From: Rummeliibacillus sp963792445
GTDB taxonomy: Bacteria; Bacillota; Bacilli; Bacillales_A; Planococcaceae
Reading direction: 5' to 3'
Length of the DNA: 64,000 bases
Assembly (NCBI GenBank): GCA_963792445.1
Contig: CAWBWO010000014.1
Coordinates: 248,001 to 312,000, forward strand
This document shows positions 36,744-45,519 of this stretch, piece after piece. Position numbers and translations under genes: made by a program. The number at the start of each line of letters is the position of its first letter. Within the stretch, counting starts at the first letter, position 1. The notes under the pieces are model-generated. The model saw nothing but the letters and a program-made list of their open reading frames with translations, was not told the DNA's origin and ran no database searches.

Positions 36744-37271
36744 TTATTGAGCTGGGTTAGCTTCGATGTCGATGTTAATTTTGATATCATCGCCAACTAA
36801 TACGCCACCAGTTTCAAGTGCTGCGTTCCAAGTTAAGCCAAATTCTTTACGGTTGATTTTAGCTTTACCTTCAAATGCTACAACTTCAACGCCCCATGGG
36901 TTAGTACCTTTACCAGTGTATTCAACATCAAAAGTTACTGGTTTAGTTACGTCTTTGATTGTGAAGTCACCTGTTACTTTGTATTCGCCTGATCCTTCAG
37001 ATTTGATATCAGTTGCAACGAAAGTCATTTTAGGGTATTTTTCAGCTTCGAAGAAATCACCTGATTTTAAGTGGTTATCACGATCAGCGTTGTTTGTGTT
37101 TACGCTTTGTACATCGATTTCAAATTTAATAGAAGCAGTTGTTAAATCTTCTGGATTTGCATCAATTTCAGCAGTGAAAGAGTCAAAGTTACCTCTTACT
37201 TTTGCAATCATCATATGTTTAACTTCAAATCCTAGGTTAGAGTGTGCTACGTCTACATTATATTTTGTCAT
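36744..37271 (-). CDS. YceI-family lipid-binding protein
   Basis: Lipocalin-like beta-barrel of 175 residues that binds polyisoprenoids in characterised members. The start is YNVDVAHSNLGFEVKHMMIAKVRGNFDSF, then SFKIEV-type strands and the DFTIKDVTKPVTFDVEYTG segment. No signal peptide is visible, as in many Gram-positive YceI proteins. The ATG at 37271 has GGAGGAAA upstream; the longer start at 37316 lacks one. Single gene with a terminator. Confidence 0.88.
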   Translation of the reverse strand: MTKYNVDVAHSNLGFEVKHMMIAKVRGNFDSFTAEIDANPEDLTTASIKFEIDVQSVNTNNADRDNHLKSGDFFEAEKYPKMTFVATDIKSEGSGEYKVTGDFTIKDVTKPVTFDVEYTGKGTNPWGVEVVAFEGKAKINRKEFGLTWNAALETGGVLVGDDIKINIDIEANPAQ

Positions 37272-37376
37272 TTTAAATTTCCTCCTAAACATTGTTTGTT
37301 TTGCTATATTTAACATAATACATTATTATCTCGAAATCAAGAGATATTAATTAAAGATAATAATAAATTTTGTAAA

Positions 37377-38244
37377 TCAAATGTTAAGAACTGTAAAAAT
37401 CATTCCGTTTTTGTTAGGGTCTTTCACAATTATTTTGCCTTCAAATTCTTCAAATGATACATCGAATGATATTAAATTTTGTTTTAATTTATTTAATTCT
37501 TCAATTGAAGAAAGATTTAATGAGTAATTAATCAGACCGCTAGCAATACTAGGAGCTAATGGTGCACCAATTCCACTCCAAACGTTTGTAGCAATATGAT
37601 GGTGATAGCCACCTGCTGACATGAAGTAAGCAGAATTCATAAAGTTTGTTTTTAAATCCAAACCAAGTGCTTCTAAATAGAATTTCTTTAACTCTTCGTT
37701 TAGATCAGATACTGTTAAATGCATATGGCCTAAAATTGTTCCTTGTGGAAAACCTACCCATTCACGCTCTGGATCATATAATGCCATGATGCCATTAATA
37801 ATCAACAGGTAATGTATCGGTATCAATTCCACCGTCATCATTGATGGTCCATTCGCTTCGTGGTAGATCGCGATAAATCTCAATACCATTTCCTTCAGGA
37901 TCCGTTAAATAGAATGCTTCTGAGTACAAGTGATTACCTGCACCACTAAATGGCGCTTGTATCTTCATCAGATTGCCTACCATATAAGCAAGATCTTCAC
38001 GACTTGGTACTAGAATTGCGAAGTGGAAAAGACCAGTTGTACGTGGAGGTCTAGGTACCACATCACTACTTGCTGTCAATATAAGAATTGGTTCAGAACT
38101 GCCTGCGCCAAAGATGACTTCATTAGATGATTCATTTAATAGGTTGAAACCCAATGCTTGATAAAACTTTTTTTGATCTTCTAACGATTGTACACGTAAT
38201 TGTACATATCCTAATTGCATATTGGGATCTAATTTATATGTCAA
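37377..38244 (-). pseudogene. catE: Catechol 2,3-dioxygenase-like protein CatE, one frameshift
   Basis: Two-domain VOC ring-cleaving dioxygenase of about 288 residues. In B. subtilis CatE opens catechol and protects from catechol/quinone stress. Metal-ligand regions are TGLFHFAILVPSR, LTDPEGNGIEIYRD (module 1) and TILGHMHLTVSDL, YHHHIATNVW, DPNKNGMIFTV (module 2). The frame is lost near 37802: deleting one T gives LPVDINGIMALYDPEREW. The start is TTG at 38244 after AAAGGAGAT. It is divergent from a CatR/YodB-like repressor gene. Confidence 0.85.
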
Positions 38245-38283
38245 AGTAGTATCTCCTTTCCAAAAAATAATATTTAACTTACT

Positions 38284-38340
38284 TTTCGTAACTTACTATA
38301 AAACAGTAAATTGATTACGTCAAGTAATTAAGTTACGAAA
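38284..38340. promoter_or_regulatory. catE-catR operator region
   Basis: TTTCGTAACTTA (38284-38295) is repeated as its exact inverse TAAGTTACGAAA (38329-38340). Between them lies TTACT-ATAAAAC-AGTAA (38293-38309), which resembles CatR/YodB boxes. The region separates divergent catE and the HxlR-type gene. Confidence 0.65.
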
Positions 38341-38392
38341 TTTTACTTTTTGTTCAATTGTGATTACAATGTAGTTTGTAGAGGTGAAAAAA

Positions 38393-38698
38393 ATGAAGGA
38401 AACAACACTTTGTCCACGATTATCAAAAGCAATGGATTTAATCGGTAAACGTTGGGTTGGCCTTATATTATATGAATTATTAGAAGGTCATAAACGATTT
38501 AATGAAATCGAATCAGCACTTCCGATTAGTGGTCGTTTACTGTCAGAAAGATTAAAGGAACTAGAAAAAGAAGGTCTTGTGGAACGTAAAGTGTATTCAG
38601 AAGTACCAGTTCGAGTAGAATATAGTCTTACAGATATGGGAATAAGCTTAAAAGACGCAATAGATGCCATTGAAATATGGTCCAAAAGATGGCTTTAA
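38393..38698 (+). CDS. catR: HxlR/MarR-type redox repressor (CatR/YodB-like)
   Basis: Winged-helix repressor of 101 residues: LCPRLSKAMDLIGKRWVGLILYELLEGHKRFNEIESAL, then SGRLLSERLKELEKEGLVERKVY. Counting from the ATG at 38393 (set by AGAGG eight bases upstream), the conserved sensing Cys is residue 7, the position I recall for B. subtilis CatR (YodB uses Cys6). Such proteins lose DNA binding when the Cys is oxidised or alkylated by quinones. The divergent catE gene is the obvious target. Confidence 0.8.
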   Translation: MKETTLCPRLSKAMDLIGKRWVGLILYELLEGHKRFNEIESALPISGRLLSERLKELEKEGLVERKVYSEVPVRVEYSLTDMGISLKDAIDAIEIWSKRWL

Positions 38699-38780
38699 AT
38701 GAATTTTGCTTGTAAAAAAGGCATTGTGTATTCATACTTAATGAAGGAAATGAAAGTATGAAAGGAATGGGCTTTCCATT

Positions 38781-39710
38781 ATGAAAGAACAATGGATTAA
38801 AGATTTATCTACTATTAGTAAATCCTCAAGATCTTAAAATAGATGAACCACTTAAAAACTATACAATGACAATGCTTGGAGGCAAGGCAGATTTATTTGT
38901 CATGCCTTCTACTGAAGAAGAAGCATGCTGAAGTTGTAAAATATGCACATCAAAACAATGTACCAATCTTTTTATTAGGAAATGGCTCGAATATGGTAAT
39001 CCGAGATGGTGGTATTCGTGGTATTGTTTTAAATCTTTCAAAATTAGATGAAATTCGTATTGAAGGAACAACAGTATATGCACAAGCTGGAGCACTTATA
39101 AAAGATGTTTCAAAAGCAGCTGCAGCAAACTCTCTAACTGGCCTTGAATTTTCTTGTGGTATCCCTGGATCTATCGGTGGTGCGATGGCCATGAATGCTG
39201 GTGCTTATGGCGGTGAGATTAATGATGTCATCGTTAGTTGTAAAGTATTAACACAAGAAGGCGAAATTCTGGATCTTTCAAAAGAACAATTAGAACTTGG
39301 TTATCGTAAAAGTATTATCGCTCAAGAAGGGTATTACGCTTTATCTTCCATTTTCGAGTTGAAAAAGGGCGACCAAGTTACAATTGATGAAACAATCGCG
39401 GATTTAACCTTTAAGCGTGAATCTAAACAACCACTTGAATACCCATCAGCAGGAAGTGTATTTCAAACGTCCACCAGGTTACTTTGCTGGAAAGCTAATC
39501 CAAGATAGTGGCATGCAAGGAAAAGGTGTCGGTGGAGCAGAAGTTTCTACAAAGCATGCAGGTTTTATCATCAACAAAGGTAATGCCACTGCGACAGATT
39601 ACATCGATACCATTCATATGGTACAAAAAGCTGTAAAAGAAAAATTTGGTGTAGACCTTGAAACTGAAGTGAAAATTGTTGGAGAAGATTTACCAACTGA
39701 CAATAAGTAA
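38781..39710 (+). pseudogene. murB: UDP-N-acetylenolpyruvoylglucosamine reductase MurB, three frameshifts
   Basis: FAD enzyme making UDP-N-acetylmuramate for peptidoglycan, about 308 residues when restored. The FAD fold (NYTMTMLGGKADLFVMPSTEEEA, VPIFLLGNGSNMVIRDGGIRGIVLNLSKL) and SIGGAMAMNAGAYGGEI are intact. C-terminal catalytic parts are PSAGSVF and RPPGYFAGKLIQDSG...GGAEVSTKHAGFIIN. Each break is one surplus base: A at 38817 (restores STIVNPQDLKI), T at 38926 (EEAAEVVKY) and C at 39464 (SVFKRPPGYFAG). MurB is essential, so sequence error is likely unless another copy exists. Confidence 0.9.
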
Positions 39711-39784
39711 CTTCATAATAGTAAATAATAATGGACGCCTTTCGTATATGCGGAAGGCGTATTTTTACATAGGGAGATATCGTG

Positions 39785-40537
39785 ATGAAATTTATATCGT
39801 GGAATGTAAACGGCATTCGTGCTTGTTTAAAAAAGGGTTTTATGGATTATTTCAATGAGATGGATGCAGATTTCTTTAGTATTCAGGAAACGAAATGCCA
39901 AATGGGACAAGTAGAGCTAGACTTGCCAGGCTACTATCAATTTTGGAATTATGCAGAACGAAAAGGGTATTCAGGTACAGCTATATTCACAAAGCATGAA
40001 CCTCTCTCTGTTAAATATGGCGTGGGTGAAGATGATATACAAGAAGAAGGGCGTATTATTACATTAGAGTATGCGGATTTTTATTTAGTAAACGTCTACA
40101 CACCAAATTCAAAGCGAGATTTAACACGACTAGAATACCGAGTAATTTGGGAAGATGAACTACGAGCCTATTTAAAATCACTTGACGAAAAGAAACCAGT
40201 TATTTACTGTGGTGATTTAAATGTTGCAAATGAAGAAATCGATTTGAAAAACCCTAAAGCGAATATCGGTAACTCTGGTTTTACAGATGAAGAAAGAGGA
40301 CGAATGAAACGGTTATTAAATTCAGGCTTTACCGATTCTTTTCGTTATTTATATCCAGATGTAGAAGGCCGCTATACATGGTGGTCTTATATGAACAAAG
40401 TACGAGAACGAAATATTGGTTGGCGTATTGATTACTTTATCTTGTCCAACCGTTTACAAGAAAAAATCGCAAAAGCTGAAATCCATGACAGCATTTTAGG
40501 TAGTGACCATTGCCCGATTATGCTAGAGCTTCTATAA
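39785..40537 (+). CDS. exoA: Exodeoxyribonuclease III / AP endonuclease ExoA
   Basis: DNA repair nuclease of 250 residues cutting at abasic sites. Catalytic motifs of the EEP fold are in order: SWNVNGIRA, QETKCQ, VYTPNS, CGDLNVA, WRIDYFILS and GSDHCPIML. The ATG at 39785 (GTG at 39782 also possible) follows GGGAGAT. Single gene in the window, next to murB. Confidence 0.95.
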   Translation: MKFISWNVNGIRACLKKGFMDYFNEMDADFFSIQETKCQMGQVELDLPGYYQFWNYAERKGYSGTAIFTKHEPLSVKYGVGEDDIQEEGRIITLEYADFYLVNVYTPNSKRDLTRLEYRVIWEDELRAYLKSLDEKKPVIYCGDLNVANEEIDLKNPKANIGNSGFTDEERGRMKRLLNSGFTDSFRYLYPDVEGRYTWWSYMNKVRERNIGWRIDYFILSNRLQEKIAKAEIHDSILGSDHCPIMLELL

Positions 40538-40654
40538 TCATGATCAAGTGGATAACTGAATGAACTGAACGTACCATGAAACAGTGGATCAATGGTAAAA
40601 TAACACACGGTCACAAATTATTAATAAAAGCAAAATAAGTTGAAGGTGCATAAG

Positions 40655-41029
40655 GTGTTAAAAAATTTTGTAGCAGTGATACTAGGTGGAATTGTAGGTG
40701 TTCTCTTGCGTTATGGAATCATATTGAGCGCACCAACAGAGTGGATGCTGTGGATAGTGAATGGATTAGGCAGCTTTGCTATGGGGATATTCAACGGGTT
40801 ATTCACACGTTTTCCACACTATTCAGGATGGAAATTGTTTTTGACGACAGGAATGCTTGGTGCATTCACAACGTTTTCCACATTTTCAGCAAGCTTTCTT
40901 CGATTAATGCAAGAAAATGTAGTCATGGCGATCATTTATGCACTGATGATGACGGTACTATGTATTGCACTCGCATCATTTGGTTATTTACTAAGCTCAC
41001 CTAAAAAGAAAGTAGGTGTGCGGTCATGA
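40655..41029 (+). CDS. crcB: Fluoride channel CrcB/Fluc, first copy
   Basis: Small four-helix membrane protein (124 residues) that exports fluoride as a dual-topology or paired dimer. GGIVGVLLRYGI, NGLGSFAMGIFNG and the signature GMLGAFTTFSTFSASFL with phenylalanines lining the pore are present. The start GTG at 40655 is preferred for its AAGGTG six bases upstream; TTG at 40640 is in frame. It overlaps the second copy by 4 nt. I see no crcB fluoride riboswitch in the 100 bp before it. Confidence 0.9.
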   Translation: MLKNFVAVILGGIVGVLLRYGIILSAPTEWMLWIVNGLGSFAMGIFNGLFTRFPHYSGWKLFLTTGMLGAFTTFSTFSASFLRLMQENVVMAIIYALMMTVLCIALASFGYLLSSPKKKVGVRS

Positions 41030-41370
41030 TTTGGATACTACTAGCGATAGGCGGGGGATTAGGAGCTGCAGCACGGTATACTGTTGTGCTGTGGATGGAA
41101 CATAAAGAGCAGCCTTATTACGTTGCGACATTTATTGTGAATAGTATAGGGTCGTTGCTAATGGGGTTTGCTCTGCATATAGCAGTTGATCAACAATTAT
41201 CCACAGCTTTCTTTGCCACCGGTTTTTTAGGCGCATTTACGACGTTTTCCACATTCGCATTTGATACAGTGAGATTGATGCAAGAACAGGATTACAGAGG
41301 CGTATTTTTATATCCGGTTTTAACATTGTTTGCGGGAATAATCCTTTGTACACTTGGCTATCAACTATGA
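41026..41370 (+). CDS. crcB: Fluoride channel CrcB/Fluc, second copy
   Basis: Second Fluc subunit of 114 residues with GGGLGAAARYTVV, NSIGSLLMGF and GFLGAFTTFSTFAFDTV. The ATGA overlap at 41026 couples it to the first copy. Adjacent pairs in Bacilli usually assemble as heterodimers with opposite topology, so both are probably needed. Confidence 0.9.
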   Translation: MIWILLAIGGGLGAAARYTVVLWMEHKEQPYYVATFIVNSIGSLLMGFALHIAVDQQLSTAFFATGFLGAFTTFSTFAFDTVRLMQEQDYRGVFLYPVLTLFAGIILCTLGYQL

Positions 41371-41403
41371 AAAAGATTGGCATGCTTTCGCCAATCTTTT
41401 TTA
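41370..41403. terminator. Bidirectional terminator after crcB
   Basis: AAAGATTGGC and GCCAATCTTT form the stem, with A and T tracts on both sides. Confidence 0.85.
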
Positions 41404-42393
41404 CTGCTCAAATATCGCTTTCTCGATTACTCGATTTTTTCTGCCGACTGTTGTTTCTGCATGTAATAATGATTGATAAACGGATTCTTCTGTTGCTTCG
41501 ATAGTTGCTTGGAAAAGATCATTCATCAGTTTAGAGTCATCACGTACAAAGGCTATCGCTTCACCAACTTGCGAATTTGATTGATGAGGAATCGTATAGG
41601 CTGTAGAAAAAGCAATGATAATATCGCCACTACCATTATGAATATGTGTACCTGTGCGTCCAAGACCAATGGCAGCTCTTTTCGCAAGACGTTTTAGTTG
41701 GCGATCACTTATAGGTGCATCAGTCGCGACGACAATAATGACTGAGCCATCCGGTTTTTCAATCGGCAATGTATCAACCCAGCTTGCAAATTTGCATTCT
41801 CCTTTATTACCGAAATTCGTTAAGGATAATACACCAACTGTAAAGCATTCGTTCTCTCGCTCTACAATACGAGAAGAAGAACCGATGCCACCTTTTTGCC
41901 CATAGCAAATCATTCCTTTACCTGCACCGACTGCGCCTTGCTCAAATGGTGCATGCTTGGCATTATGTATAGCAGAAATAGCATGTGCAGGCTTCACAGA
42001 ACGTAGTCTCATACTATTTAGATGACTATCATTACATTCACCAACAACAATATTAAGTGAGCTAGTTGATTCTCCGATACTTGGATTTTGCTCAAGCATA
42101 TATTCCAAAGTCCCATCTAATACAGCCGCTACACTAAAAGTATTTGTCAGCATAAGTGGCGATTCCATCACACCTAATTCTTCAACTTGTACAAGTCCAA
42201 CAGTCTTTCCAAAACCATTTAGCACAAAGCTAGCCGCAGGAACCTTTTGCTCAAAAAGATTGCCCCCGTGAGGCAAAATAGCTGTTACGCCTGTACAAAT
42301 CGTATCCTCATCATTTAATTTTTTGTACAGCGTAACATGTCCAACCTGAACATTTGAAACATCTGTAATTAAATTCCAATTCCCTTTTTGCAT
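41401..42393 (-). CDS. P1-family (DmpA-like) aminopeptidase
   Basis: Ntn-type peptidase of 330 residues (MEROPS S58), which cleaves itself and removes N-terminal residues. The N-part reads SNVQVGHVTLY and GFGKTVGLVQVEELGVMESPLMLTNTFSV. The self-cleavage/nucleophile region is GAVGAGKGMICYGQKGGIGSSSR, and GTHIHNGSGDIIIAFSTA lies near the end. The physiological substrate is unknown. The ATG follows AGAGGTGAT. Single gene. Confidence 0.85.
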   Translation of the reverse strand: MQKGNWNLITDVSNVQVGHVTLYKKLNDEDTICTGVTAILPHGGNLFEQKVPAASFVLNGFGKTVGLVQVEELGVMESPLMLTNTFSVAAVLDGTLEYMLEQNPSIGESTSSLNIVVGECNDSHLNSMRLRSVKPAHAISAIHNAKHAPFEQGAVGAGKGMICYGQKGGIGSSSRIVERENECFTVGVLSLTNFGNKGECKFASWVDTLPIEKPDGSVIIVVATDAPISDRQLKRLAKRAAIGLGRTGTHIHNGSGDIIIAFSTAYTIPHQSNSQVGEAIAFVRDDSKLMNDLFQATIEATEESVYQSLLHAETTVGRKNRVIEKAIFEQ

Positions 42394-42649
42394 ACCATCA
42401 CCTCTTTAGATTATTTTACTTCTATTAAATCATAAGTATAATTTCTTTTGAAAATAAAAATGTGTAATTTCCTATTAATCAAAAGAAACAACCATGAACT
42501 TAGAATAGAGACAAGAAATAAAGGAATGAGTACAATATAATAAGTATTTATTCTTTTTTACCAATCGAAAAACATTGCGAAAGATGCTAGATAATATTAT
42601 GTTTTCATTAGTATATAATATAAGCACTATGACTCGGGAGTTGGAAAAT

Positions 42650-43759
42650 GTGAAATTAATAGAATGGACGATGGAAGAACAAGAGCAGTTGATAGAATTT
42701 ATGACAACGAATGTATGGCCATATCATGTAAATTCACATCCTGCTAGAGATATTGTGGAAAAGACAATTGATGAAGGTGGCTACGAATCAGATGAAGCCA
42801 AAACATTTTGGGTTGTGAATGATGATGACAAAAAAATTGGTATGGTAAAAATCTATGACCTACAAGATGACATTCCACTATTTGATTTGCGTATAGCTGA
42901 AAAGTGGAGAGGACTTGGCTTTGGTACGGAAGCATTAAAATTGGTAATTGAATATGTTTTTTCATTACCAGACAATAAAATTCGTATAGAAGGTCATACT
43001 AGACAAGATAATATTGCGATGCGTAAGACTTTTGAAAATGCAGGCTTTGTAAAAGAAGCACATTTACGACAAGCTTGGTACGTTCCAAAGGAAAATGCTT
43101 ATTATGATGCAGTCACATATGGTATTACGCGACAAGATTATTTTGAAGGAAAGACAACGCCTGTTAGCTGGGATGATGAAGAGAATATTGAAGAAATCGA
43201 CTACAAAGAAACTTGGGATTTCCAAAGCTCTATTGATTCAGAAAGACTTATTATTAGAATGCCATTAATGGAAGATGTGGATGCTGTGTGGGACGCAATC
43301 GTACATTCAGCGGTGTCTCTAAAGCCATTTATGAGTTGGGCACAGACATTACCTAGAAAAAAAGAAACGAAAGAAAATATACGTCAAGCAATGGGCGATT
43401 TTATCACAAGAAAAGATTTGCGATTGCATGTATTTCTGAAGGATAGTGGGGAATTCGTTGGTTCTACAGGATTACATAATATCGATTGGACGATTCCAAA
43501 GTTTGAAATTGGCTATTGGATCGATGCTCGTCATGAAGGTAAAGGCTATATAACAGAAGCAGTTGAACGAATTTCTCAATTTGCCTTTGAAGTATTAGGA
43601 GCAAAACGTCTAGAAATACGCTGTGATAGTGATAATATTAGAAGTCGAGCTGTTGCAACAAGAGCACACTTTGAATTAGAGGGTATATTAAAGCAAGATA
43701 GTCGAACAGCAGACGGCAAAGCGCTTCGTGATACTTGTATTTATGCAAAAATTCAATAA
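42650..43759 (+). CDS. Tandem GNAT acetyltransferase (two domains)
   Basis: Fusion of two GNAT domains in 369 residues. Domain 1 has LRIAEKWRGLGFGTEALKLVIEYVF and MRKTFENAGFVKE. Domain 2, of RimJ/RimL type, has SERLIIRMPLMEDVDAVWDAI, GYWIDARHEGKGYITEAVERI and SRAVATRAHFELEG. The second half is close to ribosomal-protein or YjcK-type alanine acetyltransferases. Substrates are unknown. The start GTG at 42650 has GGGAG nine bases upstream; a TATAAT at 42614-42619 would put the transcript start after the longer in-frame start at 42575. Confidence 0.75.
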   Translation: MKLIEWTMEEQEQLIEFMTTNVWPYHVNSHPARDIVEKTIDEGGYESDEAKTFWVVNDDDKKIGMVKIYDLQDDIPLFDLRIAEKWRGLGFGTEALKLVIEYVFSLPDNKIRIEGHTRQDNIAMRKTFENAGFVKEAHLRQAWYVPKENAYYDAVTYGITRQDYFEGKTTPVSWDDEENIEEIDYKETWDFQSSIDSERLIIRMPLMEDVDAVWDAIVHSAVSLKPFMSWAQTLPRKKETKENIRQAMGDFITRKDLRLHVFLKDSGEFVGSTGLHNIDWTIPKFEIGYWIDARHEGKGYITEAVERISQFAFEVLGAKRLEIRCDSDNIRSRAVATRAHFELEGILKQDSRTADGKALRDTCIYAKIQ

Positions 43760-43842
43760 CACTAGACATTCATTTTAAGGGTTAAGATCTCCTCTAAATT
43801 ATGAATGAAATAACACGGTTATGTGTTACAGGTTACCTTTTA

Positions 43843-43995
43843 TCCCGCATTAACTGGCTTTTGACTCCCAACTTAAGGCTTTAGAGAATTAGAATTTGAA
43901 GAAGCATAAGTGAGAGATAACTGTCCGTAAAAGCCCGATTGGTTCAACTAACAATCAGTGGGGACCCCACTGATTGAAGTTTCACTTTATGGTGA
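43843..43995. repeat. Structured intergenic repeat (bcr1-like)
   Basis: Contains a strong hairpin CAATCAGTGGGG-A-CCCCACTGATTG (43952-43976) and a long-range pair GGCTTTT (43856-43862) with AAAAGCC (43929-43935). The core GATTGGTTCAACTAACAATC and TGAAGTTTCACTTTAT resembles, from memory, a repeat dispersed in Bacillus and Lysinibacillus genomes. No open frame crosses it. Confidence 0.55.
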
Positions 43996-44042
43996 CATGT
44001 AGTAAACTAGTGAGATAGGATATCGAAAGAGAGGGAATTGAG

Positions 44043-44471
44043 ATGCCGACACCGAGTATGGAAGATCACATCGAACAAATCTATTTATTAATTGATCAGA
44101 AGGGTTATGCACGTGTATCGGACATCGCAGAAGCATTGTCAGTTCTTCCTTCCTCTGTTACCAAAATGGTTCAAAAGCTTGATAAAGATGGTTATTTAAT
44201 ATACGAACGCTATAGAGGCTTGACTTTAACGCCAAAAGGCTTAAAGTTGGGAGAGCGATTAGTAAAAAGACATAGCTTGTTAGAGCAGTTTTTAAGACTG
44301 ATTGGTGTAGACGAAGAACGAATTTACAATGATGTTGAAGGAATCGAGCATCATTTAAGCTGGAATTCCATTGAATGTATTGCTGACCTCATACAGGTAT
44401 TAGAAGAAAACCCCGAATTTATTCACAAACTGGAAGAGTTAAAAGAACCTCATCCACACCCAAGTGAATAA
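44043..44471 (+). CDS. mntR: Manganese-responsive regulator MntR
   Basis: DtxR-family repressor of manganese uptake genes, 142 residues as in B. subtilis. Winged helix: GYARVSDIAEALSVLPSSVTKMVQKLDKDGYL. Manganese ligands fit B. subtilis numbering: Asp8 and Glu11 in MEDHIEQ, a His near 77 (KRHSLLEQFL), and Glu/His in VEGIEHHLSW. The ATG follows GAGAGGGAA. The next gene, cvfB, may be cotranscribed because its ribosome site begins within 15 bp. Confidence 0.93.
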   Translation: MPTPSMEDHIEQIYLLIDQKGYARVSDIAEALSVLPSSVTKMVQKLDKDGYLIYERYRGLTLTPKGLKLGERLVKRHSLLEQFLRLIGVDEERIYNDVEGIEHHLSWNSIECIADLIQVLEENPEFIHKLEELKEPHPHPSE

Positions 44472-44499
44472 TCCGTGTCATATGAAAGGAGTCAAGAAT

Positions 44500-45357
44500 A
44501 TGGCAGAATTACAATCAGGTGACATTACAAAATTAGTTGTAAAAGAAAAACTGGAATCAAAATATATTTTAACAAATGATGAAATTGATATTCCTCTGAA
44601 TGCTTCGGAAGTAACAGAACCATTAGATGTGAATCAAAAAATCGAAGTGTTTTTGTACGCAGATCGACGAGGGGATTTAGCTGCAACGACTGCCATTCCA
44701 AATATCCGTAAAGACGAATATGGCTGGGCGAGAGTCTTGCATGTCAAAGATCGCGAAGGTGCTTATGTGGATATCGGTACTTCAAGAGAAGTATTAGTTC
44801 CAGCTGAAGACCTACCAAAATTAAAACCACTTTGGCCAGAACCGGGACAACATCTATATATCACTTTACGTACAGACCGTGAAGGTGGCTTATTTGGTCG
44901 ATTGATTACAGAAGAAAAAGTATTAGAAATGTATCAGGATGCAGAACCAGAACTATTCAATAAGAATATCCTTGCTCGACCATACCGCTTGTTACCAGTT
45001 GGGACATTCTTACTTGGTGTTGACGCGCCTTATCGAATTTTTGTTCATGAGTCAGAAAGAAAAGCAGAACCTCGACTAGGCTCGGATGTCAACGTTCGTG
45101 TAATTGAAATAAAAGAAGATGGTACCATCAATGCTTCAATGCTACCACGCGTATATGAACGTTTATCTGATGATGCCGAACAAATCTTCCAATACCTCGA
45201 AGAAGTTGGTGGCAAAATGCCATTTAGCGATAAATCTTCACCAGAAGAAATTAATGAAATGTTCCATATGAGCAAAGGTGCATTCAAGCGTGCATTAGGT
45301 ACATTGATGAAGGCAAATCGCGTAACACAAGAAGATGGATGGACAATAATTAAATAA
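44500..45357 (+). CDS. cvfB: S1-domain RNA-binding protein CvfB (YitL)
   Basis: RNA-binding protein of 285 residues with three S1-like folds and a C-terminal winged helix (SPEEINEMFHMSKGAFKRALGTLMKANRV). In Staphylococcus aureus CvfB affects virulence gene expression; the B. subtilis counterpart is YitL. GWARVLHVKDREGAYVDIGTSREVLVPAEDLP is the best S1 signature. The ATG at 44500 has AAAGGAG upstream, and the longer start at 44464 is rejected. Terminator follows. Confidence 0.88.
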   Translation: MAELQSGDITKLVVKEKLESKYILTNDEIDIPLNASEVTEPLDVNQKIEVFLYADRRGDLAATTAIPNIRKDEYGWARVLHVKDREGAYVDIGTSREVLVPAEDLPKLKPLWPEPGQHLYITLRTDREGGLFGRLITEEKVLEMYQDAEPELFNKNILARPYRLLPVGTFLLGVDAPYRIFVHESERKAEPRLGSDVNVRVIEIKEDGTINASMLPRVYERLSDDAEQIFQYLEEVGGKMPFSDKSSPEEINEMFHMSKGAFKRALGTLMKANRVTQEDGWTIIK

Positions 45358-45362
45358 ATCTT

Positions 45363-45415
45363 AAGAGCAAAAGGAGAAAGTTTTTACACTTTCAGAAACT
45401 TTTTGCTCTTTTTAT
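45363..45415 (+). terminator. Intrinsic terminator after cvfB
   Basis: AGAGCAAAA pairs with TTTTGCTCT around a second inner stem (AGTTT...AAACT), followed by TTTTT. Confidence 0.8.
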
Positions 45416-45519
45416 CGTATTATTAGTGAAGATGATTTACTGAAAGTCCCAAATCTTTTGCAAAGAAGCAGCTTATACTGCACAAAAAGAATAACAAAAG
45501 ATTCAAGGAGGAAATAGGA

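Noticed and set aside
36766..37350. 194-residue frame on the plus strand opposite yceI
   Set aside because: Shadow of the conserved YceI gene; no ribosome site or family features.
37795..38244. Two separate VOC genes at 37377-38244
   Set aside because: They are the two halves of CatE, joined by removing one base.
42575..42649. Longer start for the tandem GNAT at 42575
   Set aside because: A TATAAT at 42614-42619 lies inside it, and only 42650 has a ribosome site.
43843..43995. Riboswitch controlling mntR
   Set aside because: No match to a known manganese (yybP-ykoY) riboswitch, and the hairpin looks like a dispersed repeat.
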